This document shows, piece by piece, positions 29,580 to 38,552 of a stretch of DNA of 64,000 bases. How positions within the stretch are numbered: position 1 is the stretch's first letter; each line of letters begins with the position of its first letter. The stretch is taken from positions 1 through 64,000 of IMG/VR virus record IMGVR_UViG_3300048904_000313; one strand, 5' to 3'. Both the position numbers and the translations under genes were made by a program. A model generated the notes under the pieces. That model was not told where the DNA came from, searched no databases, and was given only the letters and a program-made list of their open reading frames with translations. This DNA is from a virus.

Positions 29580-31479
29580 CCTCTTCACGCACGAGAACAG
29601 CAGCGTCATCAGCATCGCTACCACCTACCAGGACCGTCATCTCATGACGGAGCTGCCGGGTGGCCGCTTCAACCGTCAGCTCCAGGGCTGGCTGGCCCCG
29701 CTCAGCTGGGCCACCTGCGTGACCCTGCGCGGCCTCTTCGGGGACCGCCTTGAGATCGGGGAGGACCTTCAGGCGTGGGCGTGGGAGACCCGCAACTCGC
29801 GGATCGAGCCCGCCTACCGCATCCGGAACCTGCTCGAGCTGCCACCTGACATGCCGTTCCCCGAGCTCGACGAGGTCGAGGAGGGCCGGCCACTCAAGCT
29901 CTTTCCGTACCAGCGCGTCGATGTGAAGTTCCTGCTCCTCAACGAGCGGGCGCTCCTCGCCAACGAGCCGGGCCTCGGCAAGACGGGCGTGCTGATCCGC
30001 TTCCTCCAGGTGCTCAAGCACCTCGGTCGGGAGCCGTTCCCCGCGGTGGTGATCTGCCCGAACAGCCTCAAGTTCGCGGTGTGGGAGGGAGAGTTCGCGG
30101 CGTGGGCACCGGAGATCAACGTCCAGGTGGTGGACGGCTCCGCCGGCAAGCGACGGAAGCAGTTGGCCAACCAGGCCGACGTGTACGTGATCAACTGGGA
30201 CAGCGTCCGTCTTCACTCGCGGATGGCGGCCTATGGCTCCATCAACCTGTCAGACAACGACAGGCTGCCGAAGGAGCTCAACGAGCTCAACCCGCGCGTC
30301 GTGCTCATGGACGAGGCGCATCGCCTGAAGTCTCCGCAGACGGCGTGGACCAGGGCGGCGTGGGCAGTGGCTCACCAGGCTCGCTACCGAGTGGCGGCGA
30401 CCGGCACTCCGGTGACCGATCACGTGGGTGACTGGTGGTCTCTCGGCCACGCGCTCGAGCCAACGTGGCTGCCGGCCAAGACGAAGTTCATGGACCGGTA
30501 CGCTCAGGTGTCACTGAACTTCTTCGGTGGCGCGGAAGTGGTGGGGATCAACCCCAACACGAAGGACGAGCTCTTCTCCATCATCGATCCTCTCACCCGT
30601 CGCGTTCCCAAGAAGCTCGCGCTGCCACAGCTGCCACCCAAGCTGCCGCCGCAGATCCGGCACACCCCGATGGCGACGAAGCAGCAGAAGGCCTACGACC
30701 AGATGCGAGAGCAGATGCTCGCCATGCTGGACGGCGGACTTCTCGTGGCAGGTGACGACCGCGTCAAGTTCCTCAGGCTGATGCAGTTTGCCGCCGCCTC
30801 CGCGGAGCTCGTGACCGTCACCAAGCGAGTGCCGGTGAGGACGGAGCGGTTCGTGGAGGACCTCGATCCGCGTCTCACGCTCGACGACCTTTACGACGAC
30901 GATGATGACTTTGTCCACCCACTGGAGGGCAAGACCGTCACCGACGTGACGTACGAGGAACGAGAGGTGACTCAGGTAAGGCTGACGAGTCCCTCCGCCA
31001 AGGTGGACGACCTCGTGGACCTGCTGGAGGAGATGGGAGAGGCACCCCTCGTGGTAGCCGCGGTCTCCCGTCAGCTCATCGAACTGGCCGGCAAGAAGCT
31101 GGAGCAGCTGAAGATCCCCCACGGCTACATCACGGGGGCTCAGACTCCCGCGGAACGCCGAGTGGCGATGAACTCCTTCCAGGCTGGCAACATCCGAGTG
31201 ATCCTTCTCACTCTCGGCGCCGGGGCGGAGGGCATCACCCTCACCCGCGCCGACACCATGTTGTTCATGCAGGAGGACTTCAGCGAGGTCACGAACCAGC
31301 AGGCTCAGGATCGAGTCTACCGCATCGGCTCGGAGATCCACGCCAGCATCCGCATCATCAAGCAGATCACGCCGGGAAGCGTGGAGGAGCGGAAGCTCGA
31401 GCTGCTGGAGGGCAAGCGCATTCGCATGGAGGAGATCCTGCGGGACGAGGACTCGATCCGATACCTCCTGGGAGGGTGA
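29566..31479 (+). CDS. SNF2-family helicase/ATPase
   Basis: 637 residues, ATG at 29566. Walker A is NEPGLGKT, motif Ia is VICPNSL, motif II is LMDEAHRLKS, motif III is AATGTPV, and the C-terminal lobe has LLTLGAGAEGITLT and QAQDRVYRIGS. An acidic insertion (LYDDDDDF) separates the lobes. Such phage proteins translocate on DNA and remodel forks or recombination intermediates. It is followed directly by a Cas4-like nuclease, Sak4 and SSB-like genes. Confidence 0.92.
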   Translation: MPKADLFTHENSSVISIATTYQDRHLMTELPGGRFNRQLQGWLAPLSWATCVTLRGLFGDRLEIGEDLQAWAWETRNSRIEPAYRIRNLLELPPDMPFPELDEVEEGRPLKLFPYQRVDVKFLLLNERALLANEPGLGKTGVLIRFLQVLKHLGREPFPAVVICPNSLKFAVWEGEFAAWAPEINVQVVDGSAGKRRKQLANQADVYVINWDSVRLHSRMAAYGSINLSDNDRLPKELNELNPRVVLMDEAHRLKSPQTAWTRAAWAVAHQARYRVAATGTPVTDHVGDWWSLGHALEPTWLPAKTKFMDRYAQVSLNFFGGAEVVGINPNTKDELFSIIDPLTRRVPKKLALPQLPPKLPPQIRHTPMATKQQKAYDQMREQMLAMLDGGLLVAGDDRVKFLRLMQFAAASAELVTVTKRVPVRTERFVEDLDPRLTLDDLYDDDDDFVHPLEGKTVTDVTYEEREVTQVRLTSPSAKVDDLVDLLEEMGEAPLVVAAVSRQLIELAGKKLEQLKIPHGYITGAQTPAERRVAMNSFQAGNIRVILLTLGAGAEGITLTRADTMLFMQEDFSEVTNQQAQDRVYRIGSEIHASIRIIKQITPGSVEERKLELLEGKRIRMEEILRDEDSIRYLLGG

Positions 31480-32451
31480 GTGGACGACGTACTGAAGCTC
31501 AGCAACAGCACCATCACCGCCTACAAACGGTGCGCCAGGCACTGGTACCTGGCGTACCACCTCGGCTACGGCAAGCGGCCAGACCGTGACTCCACGACTA
31601 CCGTCGCCACCCTCGGCACCAGGGTGCACTGCGCCCTGGAGGCCTACTACGGCTACGACATCGACCCTCTCGCCGCCCTGCGGGTGATCTACTACCTCGC
31701 CGTGAAGGAACGTCCCTTCGACGAGGCGGAGCTGGACAAGCAGCACCGCTACGCCAAGGCGATGGTGGAAGGCTTCCTGCAGTGGTCGGAAGAGGAGGGG
31801 ATCGACTCGGCGCTGGAGGTCATCGAGACCGAGCACCTCGTCAAGCGGCCACTCCTTCTCGACGACGGCGCCGTCGTCACCCTGATGGCGAAGCTCGACC
31901 AGAAGGTGCGGCGCAAGACCGACAACGCGGTGCTCTTCCGTGACTGGAAGACCGTGGGCAGCCTCACCAAGTCTCACCTGCTCATCGTCGACGAGCAGAT
32001 GAGGTTCTACTCCCTGCTCGAGGCCCTGAGTGCCAGCGAGACGGGCGAACGAGCGGACGGGGGACTGTACACCATGCTCCTCCGCTCGATGCGCACACCT
32101 AAAGCCAACGGCCCCTTCTTCCGGGAGGTCGAGGTCAGGTTCAACCAGCACGACCACGACTCCATGCTGAAGCGAACCAAGGCCGTGGTGACCGACATCC
32201 ACGTCACCGAGCAGAAGCTTCGCGCCGGCGCCGATCACCGTGCGGTGGCCTACCCGAGCCCTGACCCGAACGGGTACTGCGGCTGGTGGTGCCCGTTCAC
32301 CCTCATCTGTCCGATGATGGATGACGGCAGCCGGTGGGAGGACGCCTTGCAGGCGAACTTCGTCAAGCGTGACCCGTACGGGTACTATGGTACGGGTCTG
32401 ATCGACCAGGTGAGGGCTGCCCTCGCCCCTGGAAAGACCGAAGGGAAGTGA
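31480..32451 (+). CDS. Cas4/RecB-like PD-(D/E)XK exonuclease with Fe-S cysteines
   Basis: 323 residues, GTG at 31480 with no gap after the SNF2 stop. Cys18 in the N-terminal helix and CGWWCPFTLIC near the C-terminus give the four Cys of a Cas4/AddB-type iron-sulfur cluster. The nuclease core has FRDWKT (Asp, Lys). It probably resects DNA ends for the Sak4/SSB recombination pathway. No cas genes or CRISPR array are present. Confidence 0.85.
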   Translation: MDDVLKLSNSTITAYKRCARHWYLAYHLGYGKRPDRDSTTTVATLGTRVHCALEAYYGYDIDPLAALRVIYYLAVKERPFDEAELDKQHRYAKAMVEGFLQWSEEEGIDSALEVIETEHLVKRPLLLDDGAVVTLMAKLDQKVRRKTDNAVLFRDWKTVGSLTKSHLLIVDEQMRFYSLLEALSASETGERADGGLYTMLLRSMRTPKANGPFFREVEVRFNQHDHDSMLKRTKAVVTDIHVTEQKLRAGADHRAVAYPSPDPNGYCGWWCPFTLICPMMDDGSRWEDALQANFVKRDPYGYYGTGLIDQVRAALAPGKTEGK

Positions 32452-32455
32452 CAGA

Positions 32456-33181
32456 TTGACCGACCTCGGGATGTCCCTGCTCGTGCATGGACCCTCCAAA
32501 TCTGGCAAGTCCACCCTGGGTGACACCACCCCCGGACCGCGTCTCGTTCTCGACGCGGAGATGGGTTCCAGGTTCACCCCGTCGAAGAAGGTCGTCTGGG
32601 ACCCCACCCAGTACGCGCCACCGGAGCCCAGCGAAGACTGGGACACCGCGATCGTCTACGTCCGCGACTACAAGTCCGTGGCACGGGCCTACGAGTGGCT
32701 GAACAGCGGCAAGCACCCGTTCAACTCCGTGGTCCTGGACTCCATCTCGGAGATCCAGCAGCGTGCCATCGACGCTCTCGTCGGCGCGGACATCATGAAG
32801 ACCCAAGACTGGGGTACGATCCTCAGGCAGATCTCGGACCTCGTCCGCAAGTTCCGAGACCTGACCACCAACCCCATCAAGCCTCTCGACGCGGTCGTCC
32901 TCATCGCGATGACCAAGCAGCGAGACGATGGCAGCTGGTATCCGTACGTCCAGGGCTCCCTGGCTACGGTGCTGCCGTACCACGTCGACGTCTGTGCCTA
33001 CCTCCAGAACGTGACCCTGGAGGACGGGATCTCCACCGCTCGTCGCCTGTTCGTCGGCCCGATCAATGGGTACGTGACGGGTGAGCGAGTGGCGGGACGC
33101 CTCGGCACCTACCTCGACAACGCGAACGTCACGGACATGCTTGGCATGGTACGTGGCGATCTCGAGCCCAACAGCAACTGA
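32456..33181 (+). CDS. Sak4-like RecA-fold ATPase (single-strand annealing)
   Basis: 241 residues. TTG at 32456 is the only plausible start next to the preceding stop. Walker A is GPSKSGKST (12-20) and Walker B is FNSVVLDS. Length and position between a RecB-like nuclease and an SSB-like protein fit phage Sak4, a RecA-core annealing protein. Confidence 0.85.
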   Translation: MTDLGMSLLVHGPSKSGKSTLGDTTPGPRLVLDAEMGSRFTPSKKVVWDPTQYAPPEPSEDWDTAIVYVRDYKSVARAYEWLNSGKHPFNSVVLDSISEIQQRAIDALVGADIMKTQDWGTILRQISDLVRKFRDLTTNPIKPLDAVVLIAMTKQRDDGSWYPYVQGSLATVLPYHVDVCAYLQNVTLEDGISTARRLFVGPINGYVTGERVAGRLGTYLDNANVTDMLGMVRGDLEPNSN

Positions 33182-33201
33182 GAACGGAGCGGATTCGACA
33201 C

Positions 33202-33879
33202 ATGGCCAGCTTCTCTTGGAATGACCTTCAGCAGGCTGCTGACGACGCCGGGTTCGGCGTCATCCCCGCCGGTGACTACGAGTGCTCGGTGAAGACCGCG
33301 GAGCACAAGAAGACGGGCACCGGCAAGGACAAGATCGCCGTTCGCTTCGTCGTCACCACCGGCCCGTCTGAGGGCAAGGCGGTCTTCAACGACTTCGTGA
33401 TCAGCCCGGACAACGGCACCGCGCTCGGGTTCTTCTTCCGCCACATGAAGGCGCTGGGTCTCGGCCCGGACTACTTCGCCTCCAACCCCGACCTCGGCAA
33501 GGTCGCGGGTGACCTGGTCGGCCGCAGCTGTGTGGTCACCGTCGGCATCCGTCAGTGGAACGAGGAGGACCGCAACGAGGTCAAGGGCATCAAGGCCTCG
33601 GCTGGCGCGGCCGCTCCCATGACGGCAGCCAGCGCGGGCCCACAGCCGATGGCGGCTCAGCCGGCCACCCGGCCGCAGCCGATGGCTCACCCGCAGCCCA
33701 CCGCTCAGCCTCAGCCGACTGCCCAGCCGCAGCCGGTCTCCACGGAGAAGAAGGCGAAGAAGGAGGAGCCGAAGGACGAGGCGCCTGAGGCTCCCACCGC
33801 GGAGCCGCAGGACGCTCCGCCGGCGGCGGAGGCAGAGGCCGCCACCGACGCACCGGCGAAGCCCAAGCTGCCGTTCTGA
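33202..33879 (+). CDS. SSB-like protein (DUF669 type)
   Basis: 225 residues, ATG at 33202. The N-terminal 130 residues form an OB-like domain of the DUF669 type found beside Sak4. A long Gln/Pro/Ala repeat linker follows, then an acidic tail ending in KLPF, similar to the SSB tip that recruits partners. Binds single-stranded phage DNA. Confidence 0.82.
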   Translation: MASFSWNDLQQAADDAGFGVIPAGDYECSVKTAEHKKTGTGKDKIAVRFVVTTGPSEGKAVFNDFVISPDNGTALGFFFRHMKALGLGPDYFASNPDLGKVAGDLVGRSCVVTVGIRQWNEEDRNEVKGIKASAGAAAPMTAASAGPQPMAAQPATRPQPMAHPQPTAQPQPTAQPQPVSTEKKAKKEEPKDEAPEAPTAEPQDAPPAAEAEAATDAPAKPKLPF

Positions 33880-34625
33880 TGGACGAGGCTCAGCCGATCC
33901 GACGCGGCGCTGCCAGGGAGGAGCGCCGCTTCGATCAGACGCAGCTCCGCGCCACGAAGTACGGGGAGCGGGTTCACCGCGACTATGCCGCTCACTTCTT
34001 CAAGTGGGGGTTCGCCACCAGGCACATCGGTCCCGAGGACCGCGTCCTGGAGGTCGGCTGTGGCAGTGAGCTTCCCCTCGTCAACGTGTTGCGGATGGGT
34101 GGCAGGTACAACCCCGCCAGCTACGTGGGTGCTGACCTCAACAAGGTCAGCGTCTACCGGCCGGAGTGGGCGACGATCCACGATCACTTCAACTTCGTGG
34201 ACCGGTACCTGGAGCTCGCCACTGAGGACGCGTACACCGTGGGCGTGTGCATCGAGGCCATCGAGCACATGAACGCGGAGGACGGCCTCAAGCTGCTGGA
34301 GGGGTTCCGCACCCTCCTGACGGACGACGGCAAGCTCATCCTCTCCACGCCCGTGTTCAACGGGCGGGCGGCGAAGAACCACATCCACGAGTACACGATC
34401 CCCGAGCTTCAGGCGGCGATCGAGCACACGGGCTGGCAGGTCGAGGCGCGCTACGGCACCTTCGCCTCGTACCGGGACATCGTCAAGGTGGCGACACCAG
34501 AGCACCGCCAGGTATTGGACGGCATCCGCCAGCTGTACAGCGAGGAGGTCACGGCCTGCTTCCTCGCCCCGCTGTACCCCGACCACAGTCGGAACAACGT
34601 CTGGGTCCTAACACCCAGGGGTTGA
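33879..34625 (+). CDS. Class I SAM-dependent methyltransferase
   Basis: 248 residues, ATG at 33879, sharing 1 nt with the previous gene. Motif I is VLEVGCGSELP, an acidic residue ends strand 2 (GADLN), and CIEAIEHM plus DDGKLILSTP follow the UbiE/class I order. Substrate unknown. It stands at the head of the putative modification genes. Confidence 0.82.
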   Translation: MDEAQPIRRGAAREERRFDQTQLRATKYGERVHRDYAAHFFKWGFATRHIGPEDRVLEVGCGSELPLVNVLRMGGRYNPASYVGADLNKVSVYRPEWATIHDHFNFVDRYLELATEDAYTVGVCIEAIEHMNAEDGLKLLEGFRTLLTDDGKLILSTPVFNGRAAKNHIHEYTIPELQAAIEHTGWQVEARYGTFASYRDIVKVATPEHRQVLDGIRQLYSEEVTACFLAPLYPDHSRNNVWVLTPRG

Positions 34626-34666
34626 CAGGGTGTCGCCACCGTGCTAGAGTCTGAGCCGGTGGCGAC
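34622..34666 (+). promoter_or_regulatory. Consensus rightward promoter with large operator dyad
   Basis: TTGACA (34622-34627), 17 bp, TAGAGT (34645-34650). Perfect 9-bp arms GTCGCCACC (34632-34640) and complement (34658-34666) enclose the -10, so the promoter is probably repressible. It controls the pyrophosphatase-glycosyltransferase-mutase-methyltransferase genes. Confidence 0.7.
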
Positions 34667-34712
34667 GCCCTCACTGGAAGAGAAGCGTGAAGCGACCAAG
34701 AGGAGACCTGTA

Positions 34713-35189
34713 GTGGAGTTCAACCAGTGGATCGCCGAGCAGCGCGCGTATCAGCGCGAGACGTTCGGCGTCGACTACACCCTGATGGCCAACGACGTGG
34801 ACGCCCTCACGGCCTACGTCACGATGAACCTGAACGCGGCCTTCCTCGAGCTGGCGGAGACCCAGCAGGAGGTGCCGTGGAAGCCGTGGGCCGAGACGGA
34901 GGACCGCGCCAAGGTGTGGTCGACCGGCCGTGACAAGGTCGTCGGTGAGATCGTGGACGTGCTGATGTTCGTCGGCAACGTCCTCACCGCGGTCGACTGC
35001 TCCGACTCGGAGCTGGCCACCCGCTACGAGGCGAAGATGGCGGTCAACCGCCAGCGCCAGGCGGCGGGCTACGACAACACCAACAAGTGCGACGGCTGTG
35101 GCCGGGCGTTCGACGACCACGGCGTCAAGCTCGCCGGCGTGATGAACGGCAAGCCGCACTGCGAGAAGTGCTGGGAGGCGTTCGCGTGA
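34713..35189 (+). CDS. All-alpha NTP pyrophosphatase (MazG/dUTPase-2-like) with zinc ribbon
   Basis: 158 residues; GTG at 34713 is chosen because AGAGGAGA lies 5-6 nt upstream and earlier starts overlap the promoter. E46/E49 in FLELAETQQE and E79-x-x-D82 in GEIVDVL form the metal-binding ExxE...ExxD signature. The C-terminus adds CDGCG ... CEKC. Family members hydrolyse dUTP, dCTP or other NTPs. T4 gp56 of this fold removes dCTP so that only hydroxymethyl-dCTP enters DNA; that role would fit here (inference). Confidence 0.78.
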   Translation: MEFNQWIAEQRAYQRETFGVDYTLMANDVDALTAYVTMNLNAAFLELAETQQEVPWKPWAETEDRAKVWSTGRDKVVGEIVDVLMFVGNVLTAVDCSDSELATRYEAKMAVNRQRQAAGYDNTNKCDGCGRAFDDHGVKLAGVMNGKPHCEKCWEAFA

Positions 35190-36205
35190 AGCTCCTCATG
35201 ACGGGTACCACGAAGCAGCAGGTCGGGGGCGGCACCGCCCTCGGCTACGAGCCGGTGGCCGACCTCTTCGCTAAGGGCCTTCGCCTGGCCGGCCACGAGG
35301 TCGAGCACCGCAAGACCACCATCGGCGAGGACCTCGCCCCCTACGACGCGGTGCTGGTCGGTCTCGTGCCGTTCTTCTCCATCGCGTCCAACCAGCTCTA
35401 CCACGCGCTCGACGTCATCGAGCGCGCGGAGAAGAGCGGTCACCCGCTGCTCTTCTTCGTGGACGACTGGGCGTTCCCCCGCCTGGTGGCCAACCTCAAC
35501 ACTCACATCCGTCACCCCTGGCAGCTGACGAAGGAGTTCTTCAGCGGCAGGGCCAGCTACGACTGGGCGTGCTCCCGCAAGGAAGAGCTCCAGGTTCTCG
35601 TGGAGCGGATGCGCTATCAGCCGTGGGCACCCACCATCGTGCCGGCGTTCACCTGGGGTGACCATCACAAGCTGACGGGGGAGGTGGAGATGATGACGCA
35701 GCCTCACTACGTCGACGTCTCCTCTCTCGCCATGGAGTACCCGCTCACCTTCCCGCCAGAGCGGGAGCGACGCTGGGTGCTCGGCACGATCAGCGACCAG
35801 CGGAAGTGGATGGACTCCCTCGGCCTCGGCTGGGAGGTCAATCACCTCGGGACGCGGGCCTCAAAGGCCCCCGAGAAGATGCCTGAGAGCCAGCTCGTGC
35901 AGCTCTACGCGGAGTCCTGGGGAGTTCTCAGCCCGCCGTACAAGCGGATCCTCGGGACAGGCTGGTGGCGCAACCGCGCCGTCTACGCCGCGAGGGCCGG
36001 CGCGATCCTGCTCAGCGACCCCGGTGAGATGCCGCAGCTGGGTGAGGCGTACCAGCTCAAGCCCGCCGAGGTCGAGGCCATGACGGACACCGAGCTCTGC
36101 AGCCTGGCGGCGGCACAGCGGCAGGCTCTCTTCAGCTGTCAGCCGTCCACCGGCCAGGTAGCGGCTCAGCTCGACGCGATCGTGCAGGGAGTGGTCAACA
36201 AGTGA
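35186..36205 (+). CDS. Glycosyltransferase (GT-B-like)
   Basis: 339 residues, GTG at 35186 (GTGA overlap). An N-terminal Rossmann start (KLLMTGTTK ... GLRLAGHEVEHR) and a C-terminal domain with ARAGAILLSDPGEMPQLGEAY look like a two-domain GT-B enzyme; the donor-binding Asp/Glu region is in that C-terminal segment. Acceptor unknown. Its translational coupling to UDP-galactopyranose mutase suggests UDP-galactofuranose as donor, and its genomic context suggests modified DNA as a possible acceptor. Confidence 0.72.
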   Translation: MKLLMTGTTKQQVGGGTALGYEPVADLFAKGLRLAGHEVEHRKTTIGEDLAPYDAVLVGLVPFFSIASNQLYHALDVIERAEKSGHPLLFFVDDWAFPRLVANLNTHIRHPWQLTKEFFSGRASYDWACSRKEELQVLVERMRYQPWAPTIVPAFTWGDHHKLTGEVEMMTQPHYVDVSSLAMEYPLTFPPERERRWVLGTISDQRKWMDSLGLGWEVNHLGTRASKAPEKMPESQLVQLYAESWGVLSPPYKRILGTGWWRNRAVYAARAGAILLSDPGEMPQLGEAYQLKPAEVEAMTDTELCSLAAAQRQALFSCQPSTGQVAAQLDAIVQGVVNK

Positions 36206-37284
36206 AGTGCGTGGTGGTTGGCGCCGGCTTGGCCGGCGCCACCGCCGCTCGCAAGGTGAGCCTTCACCCCGACTGGGAGGTCGAGGTCTACGAGGCAGCA
36301 CCTGAGGTGGGCGGCAACCTGAGAGCCAGCTCCATTGCTGGCGTCCTGTACGAGCCCTTCGGGCCACACATCTTCCACACCAACAACCTCGTTGCCTGGG
36401 ACTGGATCACCAGCTACGCCAAGCTGGTGCCGTATCAGCACACGGTCAAGAGTCAACTGGCCAACGGCCGCATCCTCTCCTGGCCTCCCCAGGTGGAGGA
36501 GCTGAAGACGCTGCCGGAGTGGTCGAGGATCGCCGCGGAGCTCGACGCGCGGCCGGCTTCTCCCTCCGCGGCGAACTTCGAGAGCTACGCCATCGAGGTC
36601 ATGGGCGCCACGCTCTACGCCTGGTTCTGCGAGGAGTACACGCGCAAGCAGTGGGGGACCGACCCTCACCTGCTGAGCTCCAGGTTCGCACCGAAGCGGA
36701 TCGACCTTCGCACGGACGGCGATCGGCGACTCTTCCGCGATCAGGACCAGGGTTGGGTGGCGGGTGGCTTCCAGAACCTCGTCCACGCGCTGCTGCACAA
36801 CATCCCGGTCCACACTGGACGAGAGCTCACTCTCTCCACGCTGCCGGCGGCGGACGCCTACGTCATTACCGCGCCCCTGGACGACTTCCTCGGTGAGGAG
36901 CCCCTTCCCTGGCGCGGCGTCCGCAGTGAGGCCACCTACTACCCCGACCGCGTGGGTCGTTCGCTCCCCGCACCGGTGCTCAACCGGCCGGGCGCGGAGG
37001 TCCCGTGGACTCGGGAGGTGGAGACCAGGCAGATGGCGGGCCAGGACACACTGGGCACCGTCATCGTGAGGGAGTACCCTGGGGCCAGCACCAGGTACTA
37101 CCCGGTGGACGACGTCGACGGGGAGAACCGTGCCCGGTGGCGGGCGCTGCGAGACGAGCTCAAGATCCACCTGCCCAACGCCCACCTGGCCGGTCGCCTG
37201 GCCAACTACGTCTACATCGACATGGACCAGGCCATCGTCCAGGCTCTCAACGCCGCAGGACGGATCACGAGGGGAACAGAGTGA
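36202..37284 (+). CDS. glf: UDP-galactopyranose mutase
   Basis: 360 residues, GTG at 36202 (GTGA overlap). FAD-binding GAGLAGATAAR, the GGN turn, GPHIFHTN (matching the GPHIFHT of bacterial UGMs) and STRYYPVDD near the C-terminus are all as expected. It interconverts UDP-galactopyranose and UDP-galactofuranose using reduced FAD. Rare in phages. Flanked without gaps by a glycosyltransferase and a C5-methyltransferase homologue. Confidence 0.9.
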   Translation: MKCVVVGAGLAGATAARKVSLHPDWEVEVYEAAPEVGGNLRASSIAGVLYEPFGPHIFHTNNLVAWDWITSYAKLVPYQHTVKSQLANGRILSWPPQVEELKTLPEWSRIAAELDARPASPSAANFESYAIEVMGATLYAWFCEEYTRKQWGTDPHLLSSRFAPKRIDLRTDGDRRLFRDQDQGWVAGGFQNLVHALLHNIPVHTGRELTLSTLPAADAYVITAPLDDFLGEEPLPWRGVRSEATYYPDRVGRSLPAPVLNRPGAEVPWTREVETRQMAGQDTLGTVIVREYPGASTRYYPVDDVDGENRARWRALRDELKIHLPNAHLAGRLANYVYIDMDQAIVQALNAAGRITRGTE

Positions 37285-38543
37285 CCTACACGTTCATCGA
37301 CAACCAGGGCTTCGCCGGCGGCTTCGCCTGTGGCGCCACCCAGGCGGGCTTCCACCTGGTCGGCAAGCTGGAGAAGCCGGGTGGCTTCGGCGTCCCGCTG
37401 ATGGAGGCCAACCGCGTCTTCCTCGGCGACGACTGGGAGGCACAGGTCGGCGATCCCAGCAGCTGGAAGGCCGTCAAGGCCGACGTCATCGTTGCCACGC
37501 CACCCTGCAGCGGCTTCTCCTCCATGACAGCCGGCATCGCTGGCATGCACGGCATCGACGCGCCGATCAACCAGTGCATGAAGGACCTGATCGGCTACGC
37601 CATCAAGGTCAAGCCCACGGTCGTCTGCATGGAGTCGGTCGGCCAGGCGTACACCAAGGGTCTCGACCTGATGCGGCGGCTGCGTCAGACGCTCAGCGAC
37701 GAGACGGGGCTCACGTATCACGCCACGCACGTGATGCAGAACAACCTCTCCACGGGTGGCTGCACCAACCGCCGGCGGTACTTCCTCGTGTTGAGCCAGG
37801 TGCCCTTCGGCGTGGAACGCTACGACCTGAAGCGAGTCGCCACCGTGGGTGACGCGCTCGAGGACCTGCGCAACCTCGACATCACCTGGGACCCTCAGGC
37901 GTACGAGGACGAGCCGACCTGGTGGTCCGCGGAGCGTCGCTCCAAGACCGGCATGGTGGACGGCCACATGGACCCGCCCGACGGCCCGTACAAGCGTCGC
38001 ATCTACGACATGGCGCAGAGCCCCGACGCCGTGGAGTGGAAGGCGGGCGAGGGCGACACGGACATGCTCCGTCGCTGGTACGAGACGCACGGCTCGCTCC
38101 CCGACTCCTGGGACTACGTCTCCGCTGGCAAGGAGAAGAGCCGTACTGAACAGATGGTGGAGCGCGGCTTCAAGATGGGCGGCTTCTCCAAGCCGAAGCA
38201 CTGGCCGTGGGACGTCCCAGGCCGCGTGATCAACGGCTCCGGCCCGATCCAGGTGTGGCACCCCGACGGCCGCTTCTCCACGCACCGGGAGATCGCTCGC
38301 CTGATGGGCTTCCCCGACGACTGGGTGGTCGGCACTGCGAAGGACACCCGCGCCCTCACCTCCTACTGGGGCAAGGGCACGTCCGTCTCGCCGGCGAAGT
38401 GGCTGATGGACTGGGTGCGCAACAGCCTGGACGGCAACCCTGGTTCCTACGTAGGCGAGGAACTGGCGGCAGGTGACCGCTTCATCACGGTCGCCCCGGA
38501 CTGGAAGCCGGTCTGGGAGGCACAGACCGCCACGGCAGCCTGA
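37281..38543 (+). CDS. DNA C5-cytosine methyltransferase family protein
   Basis: 420 residues, GTG at 37281 (GTGA overlap). An N-terminal GGFACG segment replaces the usual motif I. Motif IV is TPPC76SGFSS with the catalytic Cys; motif VI reads MESV instead of ENV; motif VIII is NRRRYFLV. A long target-recognition region and motif IX/X (IARLMGFPDDW, SYWGKGTSVSP) follow. It may make 5-methylcytosine at a site, or provide a DNA-level cytosine modification used by the neighbouring glycosyltransferase. Confidence 0.85.
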   Translation: MTYTFIDNQGFAGGFACGATQAGFHLVGKLEKPGGFGVPLMEANRVFLGDDWEAQVGDPSSWKAVKADVIVATPPCSGFSSMTAGIAGMHGIDAPINQCMKDLIGYAIKVKPTVVCMESVGQAYTKGLDLMRRLRQTLSDETGLTYHATHVMQNNLSTGGCTNRRRYFLVLSQVPFGVERYDLKRVATVGDALEDLRNLDITWDPQAYEDEPTWWSAERRSKTGMVDGHMDPPDGPYKRRIYDMAQSPDAVEWKAGEGDTDMLRRWYETHGSLPDSWDYVSAGKEKSRTEQMVERGFKMGGFSKPKHWPWDVPGRVINGSGPIQVWHPDGRFSTHREIARLMGFPDDWVVGTAKDTRALTSYWGKGTSVSPAKWLMDWVRNSLDGNPGSYVGEELAAGDRFITVAPDWKPVWEAQTATAA

Positions 38544-38552
38544 CCTGCCACG

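Noticed and set aside
31480-32451. Cas4-like gene as part of a CRISPR-Cas system
   Set aside because: No cas1/cas2 or array is present; neighbours are SNF2, Sak4 and SSB-like recombination genes.
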